Part shown: one piece after another, positions 52,648 to 60,411 of the stretch
Position numbering within the stretch: position 1 is the stretch's first letter
How the letters are laid out: each line of letters opens with the position of its first letter
Notes under the pieces: generated by a model
Seen by the model: the letters and a program-made list of their open reading frames with translations, nothing else
Database searches by the model: none
Told to the model about the DNA's origin: nothing
Made by a program: the position numbers and the translations under genes
DNA from: Nocardioides flavescens
GTDB taxonomy: Bacteria > Actinomycetota > Actinomycetes > Propionibacteriales > Nocardioidaceae
DNA length: 64,000 nt
Direction of reading: 5' to 3'
NCBI RefSeq assembly: GCF_009823805.1
Contig: NZ_WUEK01000010.1
Coordinates: forward strand, 62,001 to 126,000

Positions 52648-53673
52648 TCAGCGCGCGAGCAGTGCGTCGACCCGGGCGGTCTCCTCCTCGAGCTCGTCAC
52701 GCTCGGGCGGGGTGAGGTCGCGGAACAGCTGCACGACGCTGACGCGACCGTCGACCACGCGCCACAGACCGTTGAGCCAGCCGTCGACGAAGACCGTGTG
52801 CGCGACCGCGCCGTTGGCGCCCTGCCAGTTGCCGCGGCTCCCGGTCGTGGTGACGCGGTCACGCTGGGCGTGGGCGAGCCAGAGCTCGTCGTAGGTGCCG
52901 AGCAGGCGCACGGGCGCGTGCTCGTCGCCCTCGGCGAGGACCCCGTCGGGGACGTCGAACAGCGTCGCGCCGAGCTCGTCCTCGTGGCGCACCAGGTCGT
53001 CCATCCGGGTCATCACCGGCCGCAGCCCCGTGACCCCGGACCACACCGAGACGTCGGCCGCGGTCGCCGGCCCGAACGCGCGCAGGTAGCGCCGCACCGC
53101 TTCCTCCGCACTCACGCCCTCGAGGGGGTGACCCGTCCAGCGCTCGAGGTGCTCGAGGACGATGCCGCCGCTGCCGCGCCACGTGCCGCGCGGGGGCAGC
53201 TGCACCAACGGCATCGTCGTGCGGGCCACCACGCCGAGGTCCGCGGCCGGGGCGCCGAGCCGAGCGGCCAGCTGCTCGGTGAGGTCGCGCTGCTCGACCG
53301 GTCCGTCGGCCAGCACCTCCTCGGCTGCGGCCCACACCTCGGTCATCGGTACGCCGACCCGCCGCGCCAGCTGTCTCTCGAGCGACGGCTGGAGCCACGG
53401 GCGCAGGACCAGCGCGTCGTCGGCGGTGTGCAGGTGCAGGGTGCCGCGGAGCGTCCCGAGCCGCACCAGGGAGGCGTCCTCGAGCCCCGCGGTGACGGCG
53501 TACGGGTCGAAGTCCTCGATGCGGGCGGCCAGGGAGAGGTACGGCGGCAACGTCTCCTGCGCCTGCAGCCCGCCGAGGTGGTGCACCACCGCAGCCGGGT
53601 CGTGCGGCGTGCGTTGCAGCAGGTGCTGGCGCGCGAGCAGCGTGCGGTTGAGCCGCCGCGCGCTCAGTCGCAC
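52648..53673 (-). CDS. Winged-helix DNA-binding protein, AlkZ/YcaQ-like family
   Basis: 341 residues, GTG at 53673 with GAGG upstream. HTH_42/AlkZ-like: three tandem winged-helix modules, the QxQ signature as GLQAQE (about 34-39), which carries catalysis in AlkZ glycosylases, and LLGTYDELWLAHAQRD near the C-terminus. AlkZ enzymes unhook DNA crosslinks made by azinomycin; broader YcaQ relatives are less defined. It lies 10 bp downstream of the GerMN lipoprotein on the same strand. Substrate preference unknown. Confidence 0.82.
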   Translation of the reverse strand: MRLSARRLNRTLLARQHLLQRTPHDPAAVVHHLGGLQAQETLPPYLSLAARIEDFDPYAVTAGLEDASLVRLGTLRGTLHLHTADDALVLRPWLQPSLERQLARRVGVPMTEVWAAAEEVLADGPVEQRDLTEQLAARLGAPAADLGVVARTTMPLVQLPPRGTWRGSGGIVLEHLERWTGHPLEGVSAEEAVRRYLRAFGPATAADVSVWSGVTGLRPVMTRMDDLVRHEDELGATLFDVPDGVLAEGDEHAPVRLLGTYDELWLAHAQRDRVTTTGSRGNWQGANGAVAHTVFVDGWLNGLWRVVDGRVSVVQLFRDLTPPERDELEEETARVDALLAR

Positions 53674-53683
53674 CCGAGTCGCC

Positions 53684-54622
53684 TCACTGGACGGTGACGG
53701 TCCGGGTGTCCTCGGTCGGACCGCCGCCCTCGCCGCCCGACGGGTCGTCGGTCAGGGCGACGAACGTGTAGGTGCCGGGCGCGACGCCGGTCAGGTCGAC
53801 GGTGGCCTCCCACGGGTACAACGCGTCGAGCCACCCGTCGGCCTGGGCGGACCCGTCGACGACCGCGGTGCCGGAGGCGTCGCGCAGCTCCCACGGCACC
53901 GTGCCCTCGAACGACGACGCGACGCCGGAGGCGGTGAACGACCCGTTCACGGTGGCACCCTCGGCGGGGTCGGTGACGTTGACCAGGGCGAGCACGTCGG
54001 TGAACTCGCCGGGGGTGAACCCGCCGTCGGGTGCGGTCAGGCCGAGCACCGGGCTGGGCGCCCCGTCGAGGGTGAAGGTGACCGGCAGCTGCTGCTGCAG
54101 GGCGCCCTGCACGGTGTGGACGACCTGCTGCACGGCGAGGGTCGCCTGCTCGGTGCTGGTGCCGGCGGGGGCCTGGGCCCAGCTCGCGTCGGGCAGGGCG
54201 ACGTCGATGGTCGTGCTCTGCGCGGCCGCGGAGAGCGTGCCGGTCGGCAGGAGCGTGGTGTAGTCGGGGTCGAGGGCGTCGCCGGAGGTGATGAGGGCGA
54301 GCGCCTCGTTGACGGGCGAGCCGGCCGGGACGTCGCGGAACTCCCGGAACAGGCGCTGACCCAGCGGGGTGTCGCCGACGAAGTACGCCGGCACCGCGAC
54401 GGTGTCCGCCGTGCCGCCCGACTCGCTGGGCGACGGGTCGGACGTCGCGGTCCCGCTCGGCGCGGCGGACGTCGCGGGCGAGGTCGGTGCGCTGCTGCTC
54501 GCCCCGTCCTCGGGGTCCGCGGCGGTGTCCTCGGTGCCGCACGCGCTCAGCGCGGCGCCGGCGACGACGCTCGCGGTGATCAGTCCGGCGAGGCGGGAGC
54601 GGTGCGTCGTACGGGTGCTCAT
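53684..54622 (-). CDS. GerMN- and Gmad2-domain lipoprotein
   Basis: 312 residues, ATG at 54622, with GACAAT 6 nt upstream (possible leaderless start). Signal peptide with lipobox LSAC (Cys about 28), a disordered Ser/Thr-rich linker to about 70, GerMN domain (about 80-200; VPAYFVGDTPLGQRLFREFRDV ... PVNEALALITSG, split at 54390-54290) and a C-terminal immunoglobulin-like Gmad2 domain (about 205-312). The domains were named from spore germination proteins, but this pair is common on the surface of non-sporulating actinobacteria, often next to MtrAB-LpqB; here it is isolated. Confidence 0.85.
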   Translation of the reverse strand: MSTRTTHRSRLAGLITASVVAGAALSACGTEDTAADPEDGASSSAPTSPATSAAPSGTATSDPSPSESGGTADTVAVPAYFVGDTPLGQRLFREFRDVPAGSPVNEALALITSGDALDPDYTTLLPTGTLSAAAQSTTIDVALPDASWAQAPAGTSTEQATLAVQQVVHTVQGALQQQLPVTFTLDGAPSPVLGLTAPDGGFTPGEFTDVLALVNVTDPAEGATVNGSFTASGVASSFEGTVPWELRDASGTAVVDGSAQADGWLDALYPWEATVDLTGVAPGTYTFVALTDDPSGGEGGGPTEDTRTVTVQ

Positions 54623-54711
54623 GGAGCCATTGTCGCTGTGACGCGTGTGACTCGTGGGATCTGAGAGCTCTGCGCGGGCTCGCGTGTCGGGGCTGTGGCA
54701 CGATCGCGGAC

Positions 54712-55053
54712 GTGGACGACTGCCTGTTCTGCAAGATCGTCGCCGGCGAGATCCCCGCCGACGTCGTGCACACCACCGAGCGCACGGTCGCCTTCCGCGA
54801 CCTGAACCCGCAGGCGCCGACGCACGTGCTGGTCGTGCCGCGCCAGCACTTCGCCAACGCCGCCGAGCTCGCGGCGGGCGACCCCGTCGCCTCCGCCGAG
54901 CTGGTCACGACCGCCGCCGCGGTCGCCACGGCGGAGGGCCACCCCGACGACTACCGGCTGGTCTTCAACACCGGCGCCGGCGCGGGCCAGACGGTGTTCC
55001 ACACCCACCTGCACGTGCTCGGCGGGCGCGACCTCGGCTGGCCGCCGGGCTGA
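54712..55053 (+). CDS. HIT-family nucleotide-binding protein
   Basis: 113 residues, GTG at 54712, with CACGAT 7 nt upstream. HINT-type protein: DDCLFCKIVAGEIP at the start (Cys pair that can bind zinc), AFRDLNPQAPTHVLVVPRQHF, and the histidine triad HTHLHVLGG at about 100. It hydrolyses AMP-lysine-type or other nucleoside phosphoramidates. A conserved neighbour in the rsmE-HIT-phoH row of actinobacteria. Confidence 0.95.
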   Translation: MDDCLFCKIVAGEIPADVVHTTERTVAFRDLNPQAPTHVLVVPRQHFANAAELAAGDPVASAELVTTAAAVATAEGHPDDYRLVFNTGAGAGQTVFHTHLHVLGGRDLGWPPG

Positions 55054-55068
55054 GCCTCGGTCATCAGG

Positions 55069-55344
55069 TCAGCCGGTCAGCCCCTGCAGGATCCGCAGCA
55101 CCGCGAAGACGACCGGCATCCCGAACACCACGAGCAGCATCCAGGCGGTGAACCGGTGCAGCGGCTTGCTGCCGTCGAGCTTGCCGGCGAAGTCGAGCAG
55201 CGCGCCGTCGGGGACGTGGTGGGTCAGCCCCATCCGCACCGCGTCGGGCGGCAGGTGCCCACCCGGGAACCACGACGGCGGCGTGTCCTCGTCGCCGTAC
55301 TCCTCGTCGAAGTCGGCGTCGGACCCGTGGTCGCCGTGCGGCAT
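55069..55344 (-). CDS. Small single-span membrane protein of unknown function
   Basis: 91 residues, ATG at 55344; TAGGGT on the minus strand (55351-55356) ends 6 nt upstream, so leaderless. The acidic N-terminus (HGDHGSDADFDEEYGDED) is followed by a PPSWFPGGHLPPD segment and one C-terminal membrane helix (about 66-86). No family recognised. Convergent with the HIT gene. Confidence 0.65.
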   Translation of the reverse strand: MPHGDHGSDADFDEEYGDEDTPPSWFPGGHLPPDAVRMGLTHHVPDGALLDFAGKLDGSKPLHRFTAWMLLVVFGMPVVFAVLRILQGLTG

Positions 55345-55422
55345 GGGGTGACCCTACGCCGCGGGGCAGGAGCCGCGGACCACCCACGACCCACCCGTGA
55401 CCCGGGTCCTGTCCACAAGTCG

Positions 55423-55452
55423 TTGGGCGCTCGTCGCGGCGGTCAGTAGCAT
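55423..55452 (+). promoter_or_regulatory. Promoter of the phoH operon
   Basis: TTGGGC (55423-55428), an 18-bp spacer, and TAGCAT (55447-55452), 45 bp before the phoH ATG. It matches the housekeeping sigma-factor layout and would drive phoH-ybeY-corC. Confidence 0.5.
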
Positions 55453-55497
55453 GGAGGGGCTCCAGCTCCTCACAGATCGGTCGCCCTCCGGGCTCAG

Positions 55498-56550
55498 ATG
55501 ACAGACGCGACACCCGCGACGCCGACGACGGCCAGCACGGACGGCTCGGCCTCCCAGCCGAAGCCCACCGTCAAGCACACCGTCTCGGTGCCCAACAGCA
55601 TCAACATGGTCAGCCTCCTCGGGCCGGGCGACGAGCACCTGGGCCTCATCGAGCGGGCCTTCGACGCCGACGTGCACGTGCGCGGCAACCGGATCACCGT
55701 CGAGGGCCAGCCGGCCGAGATCGCGCTCGTCGAGCGGCTCCTCGACGAGCTCGTGACCATCATCCGCACGGGTCAGGGCGTCACGGGCGAGACGGTCGAG
55801 CGGGTGCTGTCGATGCTGCGGGCCGAGACCACCGAGCGGCCCGCCGACGTGCTCTCGCTCAACATCCTGAGCAACCGCGGCCGCTCGATCCGGCCCAAGA
55901 CGCTCAACCAGAAGCGCTACGTCGACGCGATCGACAAGCACACGATCACCTTCGGCATCGGGCCCGCCGGCACCGGCAAGACCTACCTCGCGATGGCCAA
56001 GGCCGTCCAGGCGCTGCAGTCGAAGAACGTCAACCGGATCATCCTGACCCGGCCGGCGGTCGAGGCCGGCGAGCGGCTCGGCTTCCTGCCCGGCACGCTC
56101 TCGGAGAAGATCGACCCCTACCTGCGCCCGTTGTACGACGCGCTGCACGACATGATCGACCCCGAGACGATCCCCAAGCTGCTGGCCGCCGGCACCATCG
56201 AGGTCGCGCCGCTCGCCTACATGCGCGGACGCACCCTCAACGACTCCTTCATCATCCTCGACGAGGCGCAGAACACCACGCCCGAGCAGATGAAGATGTT
56301 CCTCACCCGCCTCGGCTTCGGCTCCAAGATCGTCGTCACCGGCGACGTGACCCAGGTCGACCTGCCGGGCGGCACCAAGTCCGGGCTGCGCGTCGTCGAG
56401 GAGATCCTCGACGGGGTCGAGGACCTGTCGTTCAACCGGCTCTCCGCGCAGGACGTCGTGCGCCACCGGCTCGTCGGCAAGATCGTGGCGGCCTACGACA
56501 CCTTCGACGCCCGGGCCGCCTCGCCGCGACCGGGGGAGCGGCGCCCGTGA
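55498..56550 (+). CDS. phoH: PhoH-family ATPase
   Basis: 350 residues, ATG at 55498. An N-terminal KH-like part (about 25-115; GPGDEHLGLIERAFDADVHVRGN) precedes the PhoH ATPase domain with Walker A GPAGTGKTYLA (about 156) and Walker B FIILDEAQNTT (about 252). PhoH-like proteins are linked to RNA handling; the pairing with ybeY in overlapping genes points to rRNA processing. Its stop overlaps the ybeY GTG. Confidence 0.95.
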   Translation: MTDATPATPTTASTDGSASQPKPTVKHTVSVPNSINMVSLLGPGDEHLGLIERAFDADVHVRGNRITVEGQPAEIALVERLLDELVTIIRTGQGVTGETVERVLSMLRAETTERPADVLSLNILSNRGRSIRPKTLNQKRYVDAIDKHTITFGIGPAGTGKTYLAMAKAVQALQSKNVNRIILTRPAVEAGERLGFLPGTLSEKIDPYLRPLYDALHDMIDPETIPKLLAAGTIEVAPLAYMRGRTLNDSFIILDEAQNTTPEQMKMFLTRLGFGSKIVVTGDVTQVDLPGGTKSGLRVVEEILDGVEDLSFNRLSAQDVVRHRLVGKIVAAYDTFDARAASPRPGERRP

Positions 56551-57008
56551 GCATCGAGGTCCTCAACGAGTCCGGGGCGACGCTCGACGTCCAAGGCCTC
56601 ACGCGGCTGAGCCGCTTCGTCATGGACCGGATGCGCGTGCACCCGATGGCCGAGCTGTGCATCAAGGCCGTCGACGAGGACACGATGACCGGTCTCAACG
56701 AGAAGTGGATGGAGGGCACCGGGCCCACCGACGTGCTCGCCTTCCCCATGGACGAGCTGCGGCCCGGACTGGTCAACGAGGAGCCCGAGGAGGGCATCCT
56801 CGGCGACCTGATGCTGTGCCCGACCATCGCCGAGAGGCAGGCGGTCACCGCCGGCCACAGCACCGAGGCCGAGCTCGAGCTCCTCACCGTCCACGGCATC
56901 CTGCACCTGCTCGGCTACGACCACGCCGAGCCGGAGGAGCACAAGGAGATGTTCGGGCTGCAGGACGAGCTCCTCGCCGCCTGGCGCTCCGCGCCCGCCC
57001 CCCAGTGA
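56547..57008 (+). CDS. ybeY: Endoribonuclease YbeY (rRNA maturation)
   Basis: 153 residues, GTG at 56547 overlapping the phoH stop. The zinc-binding signature HGILHLLGYDH (about 116-126) and the upstream FPMDELRPG and LGDLMLCPTIAERQA are diagnostic. It acts in 16S 3'-end maturation and 70S quality control. The stop codon sits in the first unit of a 12-bp tandem repeat that fills the gap to corC. Confidence 0.97.
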   Translation: MSIEVLNESGATLDVQGLTRLSRFVMDRMRVHPMAELCIKAVDEDTMTGLNEKWMEGTGPTDVLAFPMDELRPGLVNEEPEEGILGDLMLCPTIAERQAVTAGHSTEAELELLTVHGILHLLGYDHAEPEEHKEMFGLQDELLAAWRSAPAPQ

Positions 57009-57086
57009 GCCGCCCAGTGAGCCGCCCAGTGAGCCGCCCGGTGAGCCGCCCGGTGAGCCGCCCAGTGAGCCGCCCAGTGAACGGGC
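57003..57086. repeat. 12-bp tandem repeat (seven units) between ybeY and corC
   Basis: Units CAGTGAGCCGCC (57003-57014, 57015-57026, 57027-57038, 57063-57074), two CGGTGAGCCGCC (57039-57050, 57051-57062) and one degenerate copy to 57086. Every unit contains overlapping GTG/TGA, so start and stop signals are repeated through the junction. No codon in the corC frame offers an earlier start inside it. Confidence 0.9.
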
Positions 57087-57090
57087 CGGT

Positions 57091-58434
57091 GTGAGCGGCC
57101 CCTCGATCACCGCGCTCGTCTCGGCGGGCGCGCTCGTCGTGCTGGGCGGTGCCTTCTCCGCCGCCGACGCCGCGCTGACGTCGTTCTCCCGCGCCCGCGC
57201 CGAGGAGCTGCAGGCCGAGGCCCGTCCCGGGGCCCGCGGGCTGGTCGCCCTGCTGGCCGAGCCGGCGCCGTACCTCAACACCACGATCCTGCTGCGGCTC
57301 CTGTGCGAGATCTCGGCGATCGTGATCGTGACCCGCGAGATGATGCGGATCTTCGACGACTCGTGGGCGCTCAGCGCCCTCGTGACGATCGGCGTGATGC
57401 TCGTCGTGTCGTTCGTCGTGGTCGGCGTCGCGCCGCGCACCGTCGGTCGCCAGCACGCCGAGCGGATCGCGCTCAGCGCGGCCGGGCCGATCACCGCGGT
57501 GACGCGCGTGCTCGGGCCGATCCCGCGGCTGCTGATCCTGCTCGGCAACGCGCTGACCCCCGGCAAGGGGTTCCGCGAGGGCCCGTTCTCCACCGAGACC
57601 GAGCTGCGCGAGCTCGTCGACATCGCTGAGGCCTCCGCGCTGATCGAGGCCGGCGAGCGCAAGATGATCCACTCGGTCTTCGAGCTCGGCGACACCACGA
57701 CCCGCGAGGTGATGGTGCCGCGCAACGACGTGGTCTTCGTCGAGCGCCACAAGAACCTCCGCCAGGCGATGTCGCTCTTCCTGCGCTCCGGGTTCTCCCG
57801 GCTGCCCGTCATCGACGACAACCTCGACCACATCGTCGGCATCGCCTACCTCAAGGACGTCATCCGCCGCGACTTCGAGCAGCCCGACGTCGAGCTCACC
57901 CAGCGCATCGACGAGGTCATGCGCCCCGTGCACTGGGTGCCCGAGTCCAAGCCCGTCGACGCGCTGCTGACCGAGCTCCAGGCGCGCCGTCAGCACATCG
58001 CCGTCGTCGTCGACGAGTACGGCGGAACCGCGGGCCTGGTCACGATCGAGGACGTGCTGGAGGAGATCGTCGGCGAGATCACCGACGAGTACGACGAGGA
58101 GGAGGTCCTCGTCGAGCACCTCGACGGCGGGACCGTGCGGGTCTCGACCCGCTACCCGGTCGACGACCTCGTGGACCTGTTCGGCTCGGTCGTCGAGGAG
58201 GACGACGTCGACTCCGTGGGCGGGCTGATGGCCAAGCACCTCGGTCTCGTCCCGATCCCGGGCTCGCAGGTCGTGGCGCACGGGTTGCGCTTCACCGCCG
58301 AGGACACCACCGGTCGCCGCAACAAGGTCGGCACCGTGCGCATCACCCCCGTCGACCCGGACCCCTCGACCGACGAGACCCCGAGCGTGGCGTCCGCCGC
58401 CGACACCCCGAGCCAGGAGGCCACCCGTGACTGA
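57091..58434 (+). CDS. CorC/HlyC-family transporter-associated protein (hemolysin family)
   Basis: 447 residues, GTG at 57091 just after the repeat. CNNM/DUF21 membrane domain (about 5-195; four helices), two CBS domains (about 205-335; TREVMVPRNDVVFVERHKNL and VVVDEYGGTAGLVTIEDVLEEIVGEI, split at 58008-58080), and the C-terminal CorC_HlyC domain (about 350-430). Relatives move or sense magnesium or other divalent ions; CBS domains bind nucleotides. Conserved in the phoH-ybeY-corC-era row. Confidence 0.93.
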   Translation: MSGPSITALVSAGALVVLGGAFSAADAALTSFSRARAEELQAEARPGARGLVALLAEPAPYLNTTILLRLLCEISAIVIVTREMMRIFDDSWALSALVTIGVMLVVSFVVVGVAPRTVGRQHAERIALSAAGPITAVTRVLGPIPRLLILLGNALTPGKGFREGPFSTETELRELVDIAEASALIEAGERKMIHSVFELGDTTTREVMVPRNDVVFVERHKNLRQAMSLFLRSGFSRLPVIDDNLDHIVGIAYLKDVIRRDFEQPDVELTQRIDEVMRPVHWVPESKPVDALLTELQARRQHIAVVVDEYGGTAGLVTIEDVLEEIVGEITDEYDEEEVLVEHLDGGTVRVSTRYPVDDLVDLFGSVVEEDDVDSVGGLMAKHLGLVPIPGSQVVAHGLRFTAEDTTGRRNKVGTVRITPVDPDPSTDETPSVASAADTPSQEATRD

Positions 58435-58768
58435 CCTGTCCACCGAGGACCAGAAGCTCGTCACCCTCGCCCGCGCCACCCGCGCCCGGACCGGTGCCGC
58501 CGAGGGCGCCGCCGTCCGCGACGCCGACGGCCGCACCTACGCCGCCGCCACGGTCGACCTGCCGTCGCTGCAGGTCTCCGCGCTCGGTGTCTGCGTCGCG
58601 ATGGCCGTCGCCAGCGGCTCGCGCGGCCTCGAGGCGGCAGTGGTGCTCACCGAGGCGTCCGAGCCGGCCGGCGCCGACGTCGACGCCGTCCGCGACCTCG
58701 GCGGCGCCGGCCTCCCCGTCCACGTCGGCGACCCCCGCGGCACGATCGGCGCGACGCTCACCACCTGA
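58427..58768 (+). CDS. Cytidine deaminase-like protein lacking zinc ligands
   Basis: 113 residues, GTG at 58427, overlapping the corC end by 8 bp. Its size, place between corC and era, and GAAVRDADGRTYAAATVDLPSLQ match the cytidine-deaminase-fold genes in this row in other actinobacteria. The zinc and catalytic motifs (C/HAE and PCxxC) are missing: the matching stretch reads SALGVCVAMAVASG and no PCxxC occurs. It is probably a non-catalytic relative with a structural or binding role. Confidence 0.7.
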   Translation: MTDLSTEDQKLVTLARATRARTGAAEGAAVRDADGRTYAAATVDLPSLQVSALGVCVAMAVASGSRGLEAAVVLTEASEPAGADVDAVRDLGGAGLPVHVGDPRGTIGATLTT

Positions 58769-58779
58769 GCTGTCGCAGG

Positions 58780-58915
58780 GTGGTTTCGAGGCGGCGCCGG
58801 CGCGCCTCCTCGACCACCGACAGCGGTGGTTGAGGAAGGACGGAGTCCTGTCTCGAAACCACTCGTGTGGTCGCGTGGTTCCGAGACGGTTGCGGCGCAA
58901 CCTCGTCGACCACCG
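58780..58915. repeat. Palindromic repeat cluster, locus B (three modules)
   Basis: Modules at 58780-58819, 58824-58862 and 58875-58915, alternating orientation. Outer ends GTGGTT...AACCAC or GACCACC; self-complementary centres GGCGGCGCCGGCGCGCC, AGGACGGAGTCCT and GGTTGCGGCGCAACC differ from each other. It lies between the deaminase-like gene and tmsA. Confidence 0.85.
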
Positions 58916-59001
58916 TGACTGGCGTGTGACCCGGCCCACAGCCAGGTGACCCCGGACGACCCGACGGAACCGCGAGGCGACTCGGGAGTAACGTGCGACG
59001 G

Positions 59002-60411
59002 GTGAAGGGCTGGCAACAGCACGAGGCCGCCGTGGCGCGGCTCCGGGCGTCGTACGACGAGATCCCGGCCGGCGCTCCGGTGCGCCTGGCCAAGCGCACC
59101 TCCAACCTCTTCCGGCCCCGCGTCAAGGCCCAGGGCAAGGGCCTCGACGTCAGCGGCCTCGACGGCGTGATCGAGATCGACGTGGCCGGGCGCACCGCGC
59201 AGGTCCAGGGCATGTGCACCTACGAGGCGCTGGTCGACGCGACGCTGCCGCACGGCCTGATCCCGCTCGTCGTGCCGCAGCTGCGCACGATCACGCTCGG
59301 CGGGGCCGTGACCGGGCTGGGCATCGAGTCGACGAGCTTCCGCAGCGGACTGCCGCACGAGTCGGTGCTCGAGATGGACGTCTTCACCGGTGCCGGCGAG
59401 GTCGTCACGACCCGCCCGGGGGACGAGCTGTTCGACGCCTTCCCCAACAGCTACGGCTCGCTGGGCTACGCCACGCGCCTGCAGATCCGGCTCGAGGCGG
59501 TGCCCAGCCACGTCGAGCTGCGCCACGTCCGCTTCGACGACGCCGAGCTGCTGGCCAAGACCGTCGACGAGATCGTCGAGACCCGCTCCTACGACGGCCT
59601 GCAGGTCGACGGTCTCGACGGCACGGCGTTCGAGCCGGGCGAGCTCTACCTGACGCTCGCGCGGTGGGTGGCGACCGAGTCGGCCGACGAGCCGCCGACC
59701 GCCGGCGACCGCCCGGCCCGGCCGACCAGCCCGAGCGACTACACCGGGATGGACGTCTACTACCGCTCGATCCAGCAGCGAGAGACCGACCTGCTGACCA
59801 CCTACGACTACCTCTGGCGCTGGGACACCGACTGGTTCTGGTGCTCGGGTGCGTTCGGGGTGCAGGACCCGCGCGTCCGCCGGCTGTGGCCGCGGCGCTG
59901 GCGGCGCAGCGACGTCTACCACCGCCTCGTCGGGCTCAACCAGCGCACCGGGTTCACGGACTGGCTCGACCGGCGCCAGGGCAAGCCCCAGCGCGAGATG
60001 GTGATCCAGGACGTCGAGGTGCCGCTGGCGGCGCTGCCGGAGTTCCTGGCGTGGTTCGACGCCGAGGTCGGCATGCGACCGGTGTGGCTCTGCCCGCTGG
60101 TCAGCCCCGGCACCTCCACCGGCGCCCAGTGGCCGGCGTACCCCCTCGAGCCGGGCGCGGTCTACGTCAACGTCGGCTTCTGGGGCACGGTCCACGTCGG
60201 CCCCGAGGCCCCGGACGCGCCGGTCAACCGCGCCATCGAGGCGAAGGTCGCCGAGCTCGGCGGCCACAAGTCGCTCTACTCCGAGGCGTTCTACGACCGC
60301 GAGACCTTCGACCGTCTCTACGACGGTCCCCACCTGGCCGCAGTGAAGCGGCGCTTCGACCCCGAGGACCGGTTCCTCAGCCTCTACGACAAGGCGGTGC
60401 GCAGACAGTGA
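59002..60411 (+). CDS. tmsA: FAD-binding oxidoreductase, 10-methyl fatty acid reductase (TmsA/BfaA-like)
   Basis: 469 residues from GTG at 59002; TAACGT (58989-58994) ends 7 nt upstream, so this leaderless start is preferred over GTG 58993. N-terminal FAD-binding domain of the DHCR24/oxygen-oxidoreductase type (about 30-190; VPQLRTITLGGAVTGLGIESTSFR split at 59273-59345), then a long C-terminal part with WFWCSGAFGVQDPRVRRLWP. With the overlapping methyltransferase this matches the tmsAB/bfaAB pair, in which TmsA reduces the 10-methylene group to 10-methyl using FAD and NADPH, giving tuberculostearic acid. Stop overlaps the tmsB start. Confidence 0.85.
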   Translation: MKGWQQHEAAVARLRASYDEIPAGAPVRLAKRTSNLFRPRVKAQGKGLDVSGLDGVIEIDVAGRTAQVQGMCTYEALVDATLPHGLIPLVVPQLRTITLGGAVTGLGIESTSFRSGLPHESVLEMDVFTGAGEVVTTRPGDELFDAFPNSYGSLGYATRLQIRLEAVPSHVELRHVRFDDAELLAKTVDEIVETRSYDGLQVDGLDGTAFEPGELYLTLARWVATESADEPPTAGDRPARPTSPSDYTGMDVYYRSIQQRETDLLTTYDYLWRWDTDWFWCSGAFGVQDPRVRRLWPRRWRRSDVYHRLVGLNQRTGFTDWLDRRQGKPQREMVIQDVEVPLAALPEFLAWFDAEVGMRPVWLCPLVSPGTSTGAQWPAYPLEPGAVYVNVGFWGTVHVGPEAPDAPVNRAIEAKVAELGGHKSLYSEAFYDRETFDRLYDGPHLAAVKRRFDPEDRFLSLYDKAVRRQ

